Source of the DNA: Taibaiella sp.
GTDB lineage: Bacteria > Bacteroidota > Bacteroidia > Chitinophagales > Chitinophagaceae
DNA length: 64,000 nucleotides
Reading direction: 5' to 3'
Assembly (NCBI GenBank): GCA_013815385.1
Contig: JACDGL010000003.1
Span: forward strand, 186,001 to 250,000
Position 1 is the stretch's first letter, and the number at the start of each line of letters is the position of its first letter. Shown in pieces: positions 8,006-17,900 of the stretch. A model generated the notes under the pieces. It was not told where the DNA came from. It was given only the letters and a program-made list of their open reading frames with translations, and made no database searches. Made by a program: the position numbers and the translations under genes.

Positions 8006-8722
8006 ATGAACGCAATGCTTTTTGCTGCAGGATCAGGGACAAGGCTGAAACCATTTACGGATAACCATCCCAAAGCACTGGCAACAGTGAACGGGAAAAC
8101 ATTGCTTGAGCATAATCTCTGCTTCCTGCAACGGTATGGGATATATGACGTGGTAATAAATGTGCACCACTTTGCCATACAGATAATGGAAGCCATAACC
8201 TACAATAAAGGATTTGGCAGCAACATAACCATCTCAGACGAAAGCGACGAGGTGCTGGAAACCGGGGGTGGATTAAAGAAGGCAGCCCATAACTTTCATA
8301 ATGAGCATGCATTTGTAGTGATGAATGTAGATGTGCTGTGCAACATACAACTGGATAAAATGATAGCAGCACACCAGGCCAGTGATGCCATAGCAACGCT
8401 GGCAGTAATGCAACGGAACTCATCGCGGCAATTACTATTTGATGAGCATATGATGCTGTGTGGATGGGCAAACAACACTACCGGGCAACAACGGATAGCG
8501 AGAGAAGTACTATCTATGAAACCTTACGCATTCAGCGGGATACAGGTGCTGACACCTGCGGTACTGGATATACCATTCAACGGGAAATTCTCAATAATAG
8601 ATGTATACCTTCACCATGCCAGGGAACATATCATAAAGGGATATGACCATACCGGAGATGTATTTATAGACGTAGGCAAGCCTGAAAGCCTGGAAAAAGC
8701 TGCGCATTTGTTTGCGAAATAA
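8006..8722 (+). CDS. sugar-phosphate nucleotidyltransferase (MurU / mannose-1-P guanylyltransferase-like)
   Basis: A 238-residue NTP-transferase with the Rossmann-like GT-A fold. The N-terminus has the signature LFAAGSGTRLKPFTDNHPKA, in which the GSGTR loop and the PKA lysine bind the nucleotide. VVMNVDVLCN (about 109-118) supplies the metal-binding Asp. The short length without a left-handed beta-helix resembles MurU (N-acetylmuramate-1-P uridylyltransferase) and short mannose-1-P guanylyltransferases. The product is probably a UDP- or GDP-activated sugar for cell wall or glycan synthesis. No kinase partner is adjacent. The gene is convergent with the M16 homologue, with only three bases between the stops. 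Confidence 0.8.
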   Translation: MNAMLFAAGSGTRLKPFTDNHPKALATVNGKTLLEHNLCFLQRYGIYDVVINVHHFAIQIMEAITYNKGFGSNITISDESDEVLETGGGLKKAAHNFHNEHAFVVMNVDVLCNIQLDKMIAAHQASDAIATLAVMQRNSSRQLLFDEHMMLCGWANNTTGQQRIAREVLSMKPYAFSGIQVLTPAVLDIPFNGKFSIIDVYLHHAREHIIKGYDHTGDVFIDVGKPESLEKAAHLFAK

Positions 8723-8725
8723 ATC

Positions 8726-10009
8726 CTAAACGATCACCACCTCGTAATAGTCCTTTGCATCAAAATATTTCTGGGCAAGCGCCTGTAGCTGCTGGGGAGT
8801 GATGGTCTTATAAATGGCGATATTGGTGTTGAAAGTGGCCTCCGTCATACCATTAAGTATAATACTGCGCCAGCGCTGCATAATAGAGAAAGGGCCGTCC
8901 AGATCGCCCAGAAGGTTGCCGAGCAAGTAATTCTTTACCAGCAAAAGTTCTTCCTCATCAGCAGGCTCGTTACAAAGTACCTGCATTTCGTGATATATTT
9001 CCTTTACTGCTGCTGCCAGCACATCGCGGCCTGCTTCTGTATGAATGACCAGAGAGCCCCCATTCAGATACGGAGATAGCGAACTGTAAATGCCATAAGT
9101 GAACCCCTTATCCTCGCGGATATTGCTCATAAGGCGAGAGCCGAAGTAGCCGCCGAATAAAGTATTGAGCACTATCATTGGGGCAAAATCAGGGTGATGC
9201 CTGTTAGGAAAAAGCCTACCAATACGGATAGCACCCTGTACGCCATTAGGATCGTTTATCACATTGTACACCCTATCTGATGGAGCAGGAGCAGAGAAGA
9301 TATCAGTTGCGGACTCTTTTTTCGCTACAGATATCTTCCCAAATATTTCATTCAGGTCATTCACTTCTTTATCGCCCACCCTACCTGATACAAAAATCTG
9401 TACATCAGAAAGATCATATCCCTTTGCATAAAAAGCCAAAAGGTCCTCGCGGGTTATTGCTTCTATCTTTTCTTTCTTCGAAAACCTGCCGTATGGGTGC
9501 GCCTCACCAAACAATAAAGCATCAATTCGCTGGTTGGCTACAAACTCGCACTGGCGAAGGTTTACAGAGAGGCGGTCTATCGCGTTCTGCTTATGGATAC
9601 GCAACTCTTCTTCCGGGAATATAGCTTCAGTGATTATTTCATAAACTACGGGTAGTAACGAAGGCAGGTGACGCGTAAGCGAATATAATGTTATGGTAGA
9701 AAAATCATTACCTGTACTTACCTTAAGGCTGGCGCCATAAAACTCCAATGCCTCGTGAATTTCTTTTGCGGTACGGCGAGCAGTACCGTTTTTTATCAAC
9801 CCCCCGGCAGCCTGCGCCACGCCAGGCTTTTGTTCCTGCCACAAGCCAGCCGGAAAAACCCAATCAATCTCTACAACATCCTGCACACCGGCATTGATCC
9901 AGTAGAGGGGCAAGCCATTATTGAGCCTGCGGGTATTTAGTGGTGGTAAAGTATAATCGAACTCAATAGCATCGTGAATATGGGGCACTGCCGTGCGGTC
10001 TAATATCAT
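8726..10009 (-). CDS. M16-family (insulinase-like) protein lacking the HxxEH zinc motif
   Basis: A 427-residue protein with two M16 domains. The C-terminal half carries the typical landmarks FGGYFGSRLMSNIREDKG and YGIYSS, the substrate-positioning R/Y region of M16 peptidases. In active M16B subunits the N-terminal domain contains HxxEH; here the aligned segment (about residues 63-76) reads GVAQAAGGLIKNGT and has no zinc ligands. This is therefore the non-catalytic subunit type that normally pairs with an active M16 peptidase, often from the adjacent gene. No active partner lies next to it: its neighbours are a nucleotidyltransferase and a thioesterase. No signal peptide is evident. Confidence 0.85.
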   Translation of the reverse strand: MILDRTAVPHIHDAIEFDYTLPPLNTRRLNNGLPLYWINAGVQDVVEIDWVFPAGLWQEQKPGVAQAAGGLIKNGTARRTAKEIHEALEFYGASLKVSTGNDFSTITLYSLTRHLPSLLPVVYEIITEAIFPEEELRIHKQNAIDRLSVNLRQCEFVANQRIDALLFGEAHPYGRFSKKEKIEAITREDLLAFYAKGYDLSDVQIFVSGRVGDKEVNDLNEIFGKISVAKKESATDIFSAPAPSDRVYNVINDPNGVQGAIRIGRLFPNRHHPDFAPMIVLNTLFGGYFGSRLMSNIREDKGFTYGIYSSLSPYLNGGSLVIHTEAGRDVLAAAVKEIYHEMQVLCNEPADEEELLLVKNYLLGNLLGDLDGPFSIMQRWRSIILNGMTEATFNTNIAIYKTITPQQLQALAQKYFDAKDYYEVVIV

Positions 10010-10061
10010 TTACCAAAGATAAATGAAATGAGATAGCCATAATGAACGCCCTGTAACTATA

Positions 10062-10577
10062 TTAATCTTTAATAAACAGGGAGCGCAACTCACCTGCATC
10101 CTCCGCCTTCATTTTGCCACCGAGTATAAGCCTTATCTGCCTGCGGCGCAATGCATCGTCAAACATCCTTTTTTCAAGATCGGTCTCGGGCTTCACTTCG
10201 GGTACTTTGCGGGGCCGTGCATTAGGATCAAGCGCCACAAATGTCATATAGGCCTCATTAGATAAGTATTTGTACTGTGCAGACAGGTCCTCGCCCCATA
10301 CACGCAGGTAAACCTCCATAGAAGTATTGAAAGAACGGGTAAGTTTGGCCTCTATAGTAAGAAGATTGCCCAATTTGATAGGCTTTGCAAAAGAAACATT
10401 ATCAACAGAAGCGGTAACCACGGGACAATTACAATGCTTCTGGGATGCTATGGCAGCGGCTATATCCATCCAGTGCAGAAGGCGCCCCCCCATTAAACCG
10501 CCGAGGGTATTGGTATCATTTGGTAATACCAGTTCGGACATTACCACATGTGTATCTTTTGGATGTTTTGGCTCCAT
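10062..10577 (-). CDS. acyl-CoA thioesterase (hotdog fold)
   Basis: A 171-residue hotdog-fold thioesterase of the YciA/BFIT type that hydrolyses acyl-CoA to free acid and CoA. It shows the conserved N-terminal block LVLPNDTNTLGGLMGGRLLHWMD (residues 17-39), with the catalytic Asn/Asp region and the helix lining the CoA site, followed by VTASVDNVSFAKPI. The C-terminal ~30 residues are basic and helical. Length is normal. It lies 52 bases upstream of the M16 homologue on the same strand, so co-transcription is possible. Confidence 0.9.
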   Translation of the reverse strand: MEPKHPKDTHVVMSELVLPNDTNTLGGLMGGRLLHWMDIAAAIASQKHCNCPVVTASVDNVSFAKPIKLGNLLTIEAKLTRSFNTSMEVYLRVWGEDLSAQYKYLSNEAYMTFVALDPNARPRKVPEVKPETDLEKRMFDDALRRRQIRLILGGKMKAEDAGELRSLFIKD

Positions 10578-10613
10578 ATGCTCAAAATTAACACAGTTCA
10601 GCTAGAGTTAGGT

Positions 10614-10644
10614 TTAAAAAAAGGGCTACCATCAGGTAGCCCTT
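10614..10644 (-). terminator. intrinsic terminator, minus strand
   Basis: 10-base perfect arms AAGGGCTACC (10621-10630) and GGTAGCCCTT (10635-10644) around ATCA. Read on the minus strand the hairpin is followed by a run of seven T. It ends the transcript of the polytopic membrane protein gene and the small ORF behind it. Confidence 0.9.
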
Positions 10645-10670
10645 GCAGAAAGAAATATCTCCGGAAATAA

Positions 10671-10742
10671 TTAGTTGATAATATTTAAAGGCTTTACCGT
10701 TACTGTTCGTCCATTATTAGCGATCCGCAGGTAGTATGGCAT
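10671..10742 (-). CDS. possible 23-residue ORF behind the membrane protein gene
   Basis: On the minus strand an ATG at 10740-10742 opens a 23-codon frame (MPYYLRIANN...KPLNIIN) that ends in TAA at 10671-10673. The ATG is eight bases past the stop of the upstream membrane protein gene and the frame ends just before the terminator, so it lies fully inside the transcript. The peptide composition looks protein-like, but there is no homologue I recognise. It may be a true small gene, the tail of a decayed gene, or chance. Confidence 0.3.
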   Translation of the reverse strand: MPYYLRIANNGRTVTVKPLNIIN

Positions 10743-10750
10743 AGGTATTG

Positions 10751-12226
10751 TTAGTATGTTGCCGGGAATAAATCATCATATTTAAGAATATGGTAGGAAG
10801 TAGAACTATCAAAATGGAAATAAACGGTATTTAATCTGATCTTAAGCGGCCCAAAGCACTCAATCATCCCTGTATTGTTATGGGGCAAACGAGTGACTGT
10901 ATCTGTAGTGCCTATTTGTACCAATGTGCAATTTGGCCTCTTGTGATTAATAGCGGACAACATCATCGTTTCAACCGGCAACCCCCAATCCATTAATACT
11001 TTATCTGTAAGGCGGTCATCTTTTATGACTACGGCTTTTGTAAGGCCTAATGCATTCATTTTATCAATGGCCTGTGTCAGGGTTTCTAAACGTTGAGTAA
11101 ACACAGGTGAAGCCTGGATTATATAAACGAAACGGGTTATGAAAATCAGGGAAAGGAATATTGCAGCATAAGAGGAACGTATACTCGGCAGGAAGTAAAA
11201 AACAAAAGGGGCAGCAATAATGATAGTAAGGGACATCCACTCACCCTCCATATAGAATAAGTCATGCCTATCATAAGATGCAGATGAATAAGTAAGACAA
11301 ATAAATATAAATAAAGCGATCGCAAAAAATGTGGTTGCAATAAACGCTATATACCTTCTCTGGTGGAGCATAGCCGCCAAACCGGTGATAAATATAACCG
11401 GCATCCACCAATAGTTGATCCGGCAATAGTGAAGAAATGTACGCGAAATGTGGCCGGAGAAGACGTGTAATACGTCAGAAAATGAGGTGAGGGTTATCTT
11501 ACGGAGTTTATCGCTATCATATCCGGCACTGTGGCTTATATAAAATTTTGCAGTAATGATACCCATCAGAATTATTGAAAATAGAATGAGGCGGGGGAAA
11601 TTGTATGGCCTTGTTGCGGAATCGGACATGAAGAAAATCCATAAGTACAGCATGGATATCATTATGAGCGGGTGTGTAAAAACAGAAAGAACGCATAACA
11701 CGATAAAACCTATTATCTGGATCACTAACGGGCGCTGACTGCGTGCCATGCCAGCTGTTACCGCAAAAAAAAGGAACATCCAGGCGATACCCTGATGAAC
11801 CTCATTATTCGTCCAGAAAAATGAATCACTGACAAATAGGGTATAGTACAGCGCCATAAGGATGGCCATACCATACTGCCGGAATTTATAAATAAGCAGT
11901 AAGACCACCGCAAGATAAAACGCATTGAAGCTGATGCTATACGCCAACAAGAGGACAGATAATGGCCAATGCATATAGCTACCCAGCAAAGGAATGCATT
12001 GGGTTATGAATGACCCATAACGATGTTCCTGTACCTGTAGCAAATGAAGATTAATGATACGAAAAGGAATGAACGCATCGTCGAGAAAAAGGATACGTTC
12101 CTTATAAAATACAATAGCCCCAAGAAGTAATACGCACATTGCTCCCATTGCCACAAGTGAGGGTACCTTTAGCGTATTTGACTCCCTTCCATTCATTGCA
12201 TTTAAGATAGGTTTTTGTTGCCGCAT
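10751..12226 (-). CDS. polytopic membrane protein, possibly GT-C-like
   Basis: A 491-residue protein with about 10-11 hydrophobic segments between residues 25 and 375, followed by a soluble C-terminal domain of roughly 110 residues. The first extracytoplasmic loop contains FLDDAFIPFRII; an acidic pair in this place is typical of GT-C glycosyltransferases that use lipid-linked sugars. No specific family motif is otherwise clear, so the glycosyltransferase idea is inference. The tail (TKAVVIKDDRLTDKVLMDWG) looks like a small alpha/beta domain. It is divergent from nth and ends at a strong terminator. Confidence 0.6.
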   Translation of the reverse strand: MRQQKPILNAMNGRESNTLKVPSLVAMGAMCVLLLGAIVFYKERILFLDDAFIPFRIINLHLLQVQEHRYGSFITQCIPLLGSYMHWPLSVLLLAYSISFNAFYLAVVLLLIYKFRQYGMAILMALYYTLFVSDSFFWTNNEVHQGIAWMFLFFAVTAGMARSQRPLVIQIIGFIVLCVLSVFTHPLIMISMLYLWIFFMSDSATRPYNFPRLILFSIILMGIITAKFYISHSAGYDSDKLRKITLTSFSDVLHVFSGHISRTFLHYCRINYWWMPVIFITGLAAMLHQRRYIAFIATTFFAIALFIFICLTYSSASYDRHDLFYMEGEWMSLTIIIAAPFVFYFLPSIRSSYAAIFLSLIFITRFVYIIQASPVFTQRLETLTQAIDKMNALGLTKAVVIKDDRLTDKVLMDWGLPVETMMLSAINHKRPNCTLVQIGTTDTVTRLPHNNTGMIECFGPLKIRLNTVYFHFDSSTSYHILKYDDLFPATY

Positions 12227-12257
12227 TATGTTACTTTAGCAATGTACGAATACCCTT

Positions 12258-12920
12258 ATGACCAAAAAAGAACGATACGCCTTTGTACTGGAATGGTTTC
12301 AGAAAAACATGCCTGAAGCAGAAACAGAACTCCATTACAATAACCCCTATCAACTATTGGTATCAGTGATACTATCTGCACAATGCACTGATAAACGGGT
12401 AAATATAGTAACACCACCCTTATTTGAAAAATTCCCGGGGCCTCAAAGTTTATCTATAGCAGAATTTGAGGAGGTGGAACCCTATATCAGAAGTATCAGC
12501 TTTGCCAATAATAAAACAAGGCATTTGATAGGAATGGCCAAAATGCTGATGGAAAATTACAATGGTGAGGTGCCGGGAACTGTAGATGAACTGGTGCAGC
12601 TGCCCGGGGTAGGAAGAAAAACAGCCAACGTAATAACATCTGTTGTATTTGGGCAACCCAATATGGCAGTGGATACGCATGTATTCAGGGTAGCTGCACG
12701 TATTGGGCTTACTACAAATGCAAAGAACCCCTTACAAACAGAAATGCAGTTAATAGCAAATATACCTACCGAACTTACCGGCAAAGCCCACCACTGGCTA
12801 ATATTGCATGGCCGGTATGTGTGCGTAGCACGAAGGCCTAAATGCGAAAAATGTGGACTGAAACCTGCCTGTAAATACTACCAGACGGATATGAAATACA
12901 TTATAGAACAAAAACCCTAA
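12258..12920 (+). CDS. nth: endonuclease III
   Basis: A 220-residue base-excision repair enzyme: a DNA glycosylase/AP lyase acting on oxidised pyrimidines. The helix-hairpin-helix reads LPGVGRKTANVI (115-126) and contains the catalytic Lys121; the catalytic Asp139 lies in MAVDTHVFRVAARIG. The C-terminal [4Fe-4S] cluster motif C-x6-C-x2-C-x5-C is present as CVARRPKCEKCGLKPAC. All key residues match the E. coli enzyme. The stop overlaps the convergent thioredoxin-like gene by four bases. Confidence 0.97.
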   Translation: MTKKERYAFVLEWFQKNMPEAETELHYNNPYQLLVSVILSAQCTDKRVNIVTPPLFEKFPGPQSLSIAEFEEVEPYIRSISFANNKTRHLIGMAKMLMENYNGEVPGTVDELVQLPGVGRKTANVITSVVFGQPNMAVDTHVFRVAARIGLTTNAKNPLQTEMQLIANIPTELTGKAHHWLILHGRYVCVARRPKCEKCGLKPACKYYQTDMKYIIEQKP

Positions 12921-13492
12921 CTACCCCAGTTGCCTTTGAATACTTTTTGGTATTCATCGAACTTCTGATTGCGATAAGTATTCTCGCCCATGAATTTGAG
13001 TATCATTTCCATTTCACTGACTGGATGATAGCCTGGTAAGGCCTGGGGATTCTGAAAATTCTCTTCCATGATTATCCCGGTGGGATAGGACATCTGGCCA
13101 CGCATCAGATCTACAGCTAACTTATTAGTTTTATACTGAGGCTCTATTACGTACATTTTACCTAGGAACATAATACTATCCTGCTTTTCTGCATTAAAAC
13201 GAACAGCATAAAACTTTTCGTTCATATAACGCACCAGTCCCGGATTTTTAAATGTAGTGGCATCCATCTTCTTGCACCAGCCACACCAATCAGTATAGAT
13301 ATCTACCCATACCTTACGAGGCTCCTTCTTCATTTTAGTCTGCACCTCATCCCATGTAAGCCAATGTATTTCCTTATCGTCTACAGGGGCTGCAGCTGCA
13401 TGCTTATGCGTACTTTTCTTTGTTTTATTTTCGGCATGCAAAACAGGCAGCATTAATACTATACCCAGTACAGCCAGAACGAGACGTTTCAT
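12917..13492 (-). CDS. secreted thioredoxin-fold protein
   Basis: A 191-residue protein with a signal peptide (MKRLVLAVLGIVLMLPVLHA). A short Lys/His-rich stretch precedes a thioredoxin-like domain with VDIYTDWCGWCKKMDATTF (about 64-82), i.e. a WCxWCK redox motif, as in DsbD-gamma and DUF255-related proteins. It is expected to act in the periplasm as a thiol oxidoreductase or reductase. A membrane-embedded partner is not encoded nearby. It is convergent with nth and divergent from ubiX. Confidence 0.8.
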   Translation of the reverse strand: MKRLVLAVLGIVLMLPVLHAENKTKKSTHKHAAAAPVDDKEIHWLTWDEVQTKMKKEPRKVWVDIYTDWCGWCKKMDATTFKNPGLVRYMNEKFYAVRFNAEKQDSIMFLGKMYVIEPQYKTNKLAVDLMRGQMSYPTGIIMEENFQNPQALPGYHPVSEMEMILKFMGENTYRNQKFDEYQKVFKGNWGS

Positions 13493-13531
13493 ATATCAGG
13501 ATTGTAAAAAGCGAATTTACATTATTCCATG

Positions 13532-13539
13532 TAGCTTTG
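13532..13539 (+). promoter_or_regulatory. TAnnTTTG promoter element for ubiX-mazG-kinase
   Basis: TAGCTTTG at 13532-13539 is a perfect Bacteroidota -7 box, 35 bases upstream of the ubiX ATG. A -33 TTTG at the right distance is not evident. Confidence 0.5.
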
Positions 13540-13574
13540 TTTGTGGCACATTATAAATTAACAATTTTTAGCAA

Positions 13575-14150
13575 ATGAAGATAGCTGTAGCCATAACTGG
13601 AGCAAGCGGATCGATCTATGCAAAGGTATTGCTGGACAGGCTGCAGACACTAAATAATGAGGTATCGGCAATAGACCTGGTATGGAGCGATAATGCCTAT
13701 ACAGTGTGGGAGCATGAGCTGGGCAATCAGGATTTTAAAAGCTATCCATATACCGTATGGGATAAAAATAATTTCATGGCACCATTTGCATCAGGCAGTG
13801 CAGGGTACGATGCCCTGATAATATGTCCATGCAGTATGGGTACCATCGGGCGCATAGCCGGTGGTATCAGCAATGATCTGATAACACGGGCAGCGGATGT
13901 GGCTTTAAAAGAAAGAAAAAAATTGATCTGTGTGGTAAGGGAAACACCTTACAGTCTGATACACCTGCGCAATATGGCCGCAGTGACCGAAGCAGGCGGC
14001 ATCATTTGCCCGGCTACACCATCATTCTACAGCAAACCGCAAACAGTAGAAGATATAGCCTATACAGTGATACACCGAGTGCTACAGCTATGCGGGATAA
14101 ATGCGCCGGGATATAAATGGGGTGAACCAAATAAAACAGGCAACCAATAA
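13575..14150 (+). CDS. ubiX: flavin prenyltransferase UbiX
   Basis: A 191-residue flavoprotein that prenylates FMN to make the prFMN cofactor of UbiD-type decarboxylases. The N-terminus MKIAVAITGASGSIYAKVLL carries the FMN-binding GASG loop. CPCSMGTIGRIAGGISNDLI (about 80-99) and the downstream RETP region match the active site. Family length is normal. A UbiD gene is not in the window. mazG follows after three bases, and the three genes ubiX-mazG-sensor kinase look like one transcript. Confidence 0.92.
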   Translation: MKIAVAITGASGSIYAKVLLDRLQTLNNEVSAIDLVWSDNAYTVWEHELGNQDFKSYPYTVWDKNNFMAPFASGSAGYDALIICPCSMGTIGRIAGGISNDLITRAADVALKERKKLICVVRETPYSLIHLRNMAAVTEAGGIICPATPSFYSKPQTVEDIAYTVIHRVLQLCGINAPGYKWGEPNKTGNQ

Positions 14151-14153
14151 CAG

Positions 14154-14918
14154 ATGGAATACTCGAAATCGCTTGAAAGATTAAGAAACATACTGGACGA
14201 GCTGAGGGAGCGATGCCCGTGGGATAAGAAGCAGACGATACATACATTAAGGCAGCAAACGCTGGAAGAAGTATATGAGCTGACCGATGCAATAACAGAA
14301 AATAACTGGCCGGGAATAAAGGAAGAACTAGGCGATGTGCTGCTGCATATAATATTCTACAGTAAAATAGGTGCTGAACAATCACAGTTTACTCTGGATG
14401 ACGTAATAGAAGGGGTGTGCAACAAACTGGTAAGCCGTCATCCGCATATATACAGCAATACCATTGTAAATAATGAGCTGGATGTGAAACAAAACTGGGA
14501 AAAGCTAAAGCTGAAAGAGGGAAAGAAATCAGTGCTGGAGGGGGTACCGCAATCGTTGCCGGCCTTGATGAAGGCGCTGCGGCTACAGGACAAAGCGAAG
14601 CAAGTAGGTTTTGAATGGGATAACACTGCCCAGGTAAGAGAAAAGGTTGACGAAGAGATACAGGAATTATATGAAGCTGTAAGCGAAGGCGACCAGGAAC
14701 ACATAGAAGAGGAGCTGGGCGATGTGCTCTTTGCAATCATCAACTACTCCCGGTTCATACATGTAGATCCTGAAAATGCACTGGAAAAAACCAATAAAAA
14801 ATTTATCCGCCGCTTTCAAATGATGGAAGAACTGGCCGGGCAGGATGGAAAGATGCTGCATGATATGACGCTTACGGAGATGGATAATTTATGGAACAAA
14901 GTGAAACTACAAGAATAA
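14154..14918 (+). CDS. mazG: nucleoside triphosphate pyrophosphohydrolase MazG
   Basis: A 254-residue tandem MazG protein that converts NTPs or dNTPs to NMPs and pyrophosphate and helps clear aberrant nucleotides. Each repeat carries the ExxE...ExxD helix pair: LEEVYELTDAI...IKEELGDVLLH (about 43-68) and DEEIQELYEAV...IEEELGDVLFA (about 167-195). The N-terminal RLRNILDELRERCPWDKKQT matches the family start. Length agrees with full-length E. coli-type MazG. It starts three bases after ubiX. Confidence 0.93.
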   Translation: MEYSKSLERLRNILDELRERCPWDKKQTIHTLRQQTLEEVYELTDAITENNWPGIKEELGDVLLHIIFYSKIGAEQSQFTLDDVIEGVCNKLVSRHPHIYSNTIVNNELDVKQNWEKLKLKEGKKSVLEGVPQSLPALMKALRLQDKAKQVGFEWDNTAQVREKVDEEIQELYEAVSEGDQEHIEEELGDVLFAIINYSRFIHVDPENALEKTNKKFIRRFQMMEELAGQDGKMLHDMTLTEMDNLWNKVKLQE

Positions 14919-14925
14919 ACAAACT

Positions 14926-17900
14926 GTGTTCAGACGCTATCCATACATAGGATGGCTGCTGCTAAGCATACTGCTATGGTGTGCGGCAGGCTATCACTAT
15001 CACGCACACAGGCAGCAACTACAGCCTGATAAGATAGCACGCACTATAAGCAACGATATAATAAAACGCCAGAAGGAAGCAACAGAACTGCTTCGCGATA
15101 GTTCCATTATACACCACCTGCTTACCAATACACTATCAGAACCACAATTGGGAAGGATAAAAGAACTTCCATTTTATGTTTTCGCATATAATGACCATGA
15201 TTCCCTGATATCGTGGAATAATAACGCAGTACTTGCTGACTGCATCCGGAATGATACGACAAAATACCAACTGATACGGAAGGACAAAAGCGTGTACCTA
15301 AGCGAGTGCGTGCAGCAACCACACGGGCACCTGCTGGTATTGTATCCAATAGCAGTAAGGTATCCTTTAGAAAATGAATACCTGAGATCGCACTTTGTTG
15401 CCGGTGACCAGATACCTGCAAATACACAGATATTAAGCGCGTACGCAAAAGGGAGCAAAGCTGTAAAGGAGCTATCGGGCAATACCCTATTCTTTGTTAT
15501 ATCCACTCCACGCAACACTAACCACCTGCTACCCGATGTACCCCAGATAATACTAACGCTACTGGCGTTGCTTGCCAGTATCACCTGGATACAACTACTG
15601 CTGATAAACCTAAGTACCAAACGTACACCTTCTATATCGTTACTAGCTATAGTTTTAATTATTGTAGTTGTGCGCGGGCTGCTGTATATAAAAGGCCTGC
15701 CATTTGGATTTGAAAATGCAAAACTCTTTACACCCGGCTTGTATGCTTCCAGCAATTTTCTTCCCTCACTGGGCGACTTTCTGCTGAATTCAATGTGCCT
15801 GCTTTGGATAGTGGTATTTGTAGTAAGGCATATCCCATTTAGAAACAGAATAACAGGATCTGATAATAAGTGGGTCAATATAATAGGAGGATATATTTTA
15901 TTAATACTGCTTACAGCGTATACGTTCGCTTTTGTAAATGCCATCAGGAGCCTTGTGCTCGACTCCAATATCTCGTTTGATGTAAGCCATTTTTACTCTA
16001 TTAATATATATACCATTACAGGACTGTTCACTATTGGCATTCTTACAGCAGCATCGTGTCTGATAATATATGTTATTAATGAACAGATAAATACACTGTT
16101 GCCGGGACGTGTATTAAAGTACATCAGCTACGTTATTACGGGTTTACTGATCATAATAATATTCAACTGGAACGATAAACTATTTTATTACCTGCTGATA
16201 GCATGGCTGCTATTATTCATAACCCTGCTGGATGTAAGGGGCCTGCGCCTTGTATCGGATCTGTTTGCACCAAACATGGTATTCTGGGCAATATTTATAT
16301 GCACATTCGGCACAGCAGTACTTCATTATTTCAACCATATAAAGGAAAGCCAGGCACGTAAGGTATTTGCCGACCAACGCATCACATCTGGCCGGGACGA
16401 TGTGACCGAATATACATTTGCCAGTACCGCAGAAGATATCAGCGCAGATAAAATTGTGGCATCCTATCTGAAACGGCCAACCGGAAATAAAAGGAAAGAC
16501 CTTAATGAATACCTGGATGCAGCCTACCTTAATGGCCAGCTAAGCAAGTACCAGACACAGGTATATATTTTTGGCGAAACTAACCACAACTTATATAATA
16601 AGGATACTATTACCTACAAAGAATTAATTAATGATGTAAATACATCCATACCTACTAGTGCGCAGGGGCTATACTACAAAGACCGGGGCATAAACGGGCA
16701 TAATTACATTGCCTATATACGTATAGATGATGACAGCGCCACAGGAATACTTGGCTACATATTTATTAACCTGACACTGAAGCAAAACGCGGCTGAAAGT
16801 GTATATCCCGAACTGCTGCAACCTGAAGGTGTAAAAAGCAACATGAATCCCGAATATGCCTACGGGATATACGAAGAACGAAAGCTGATAACCCATACTA
16901 ATGATTATCCGTTTTCCGACTACCTGAAAGATACCATGCAGGTAGGCCAATATACCTTTCACGACCTCGATAATTCATCAGAATTATGGTACAGGCACGA
17001 TAATAAAAAAACTATTATAGTAGTACACACTCATAAGGCGTGGATAGAAGTGCTAACGTTGTTTTCTTATCTGTTTGGTATAGAAATGCTCATCGTTTCT
17101 ATAATTGTGCTTTACCAGGTATACTTATCTTTTGCACTACATACAGGCGCTACTACTAAGGTAGGATGGACCCTGCGCAGAAGAATACTATTCTCCATGC
17201 TAGGGGTAGTATTATTATCATTCCTGATAATAGGAGTGGTAACTATCTGGTTCTTCCGGGATGAATACCAATCGAAAAATAAAAGCAAACTGGAGTCGGC
17301 AATGCAGGTAGTAGAGCAATCGCTGGAGGAATATGTAAAAAGCAATAAAATAATTCCTACTGAAGAGTCGTTTGATGCTGCCAGCAAATCCACCAGATTT
17401 AAATTATTTCTCAACAGCCTTGCCGACGAGCAGAAAATTGATATCAACCTATTTGATATCAGCGGGATGCTACAGGCCACATCGCAGGATGAGATCTATG
17501 AGCGTGGCCTACAGGCACGCATTATAAGAGCAGATGCGTACTACCAGCTCAACACAATGAATAAATCATTCGTAATACAGAATGAAGAAATAGGCACTCT
17601 CTCCTATTTATCATGTTATGTGCCGCTGCACGATGAGCATGGCAATGCCTTCGGCTATATTAATGTGCCATTCTTCTCCTCTGAAAAAGACCTTAATTTC
17701 CAGATATCCAATATAGTTGTAACGCTCATTAACCTGTATGCATTCATCTTCCTGGTGGCTACATTAATAACCGTATTCCTAACGCGATGGCTGACGAAGA
17801 CCTTTAATATCATTATCAAACAATTCAGCAGACTGAACCTGCAAAGAAATGAGCGCATAACCTGGCCTTATGATGATGAGATAGGGCAACTGGTAAGTGA

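Noticed and set aside
15174-15968. 264-codon antisense frame inside the large sensor kinase gene
   Set aside because: It lies opposite a clearly coding membrane domain and has no recognisable domain.
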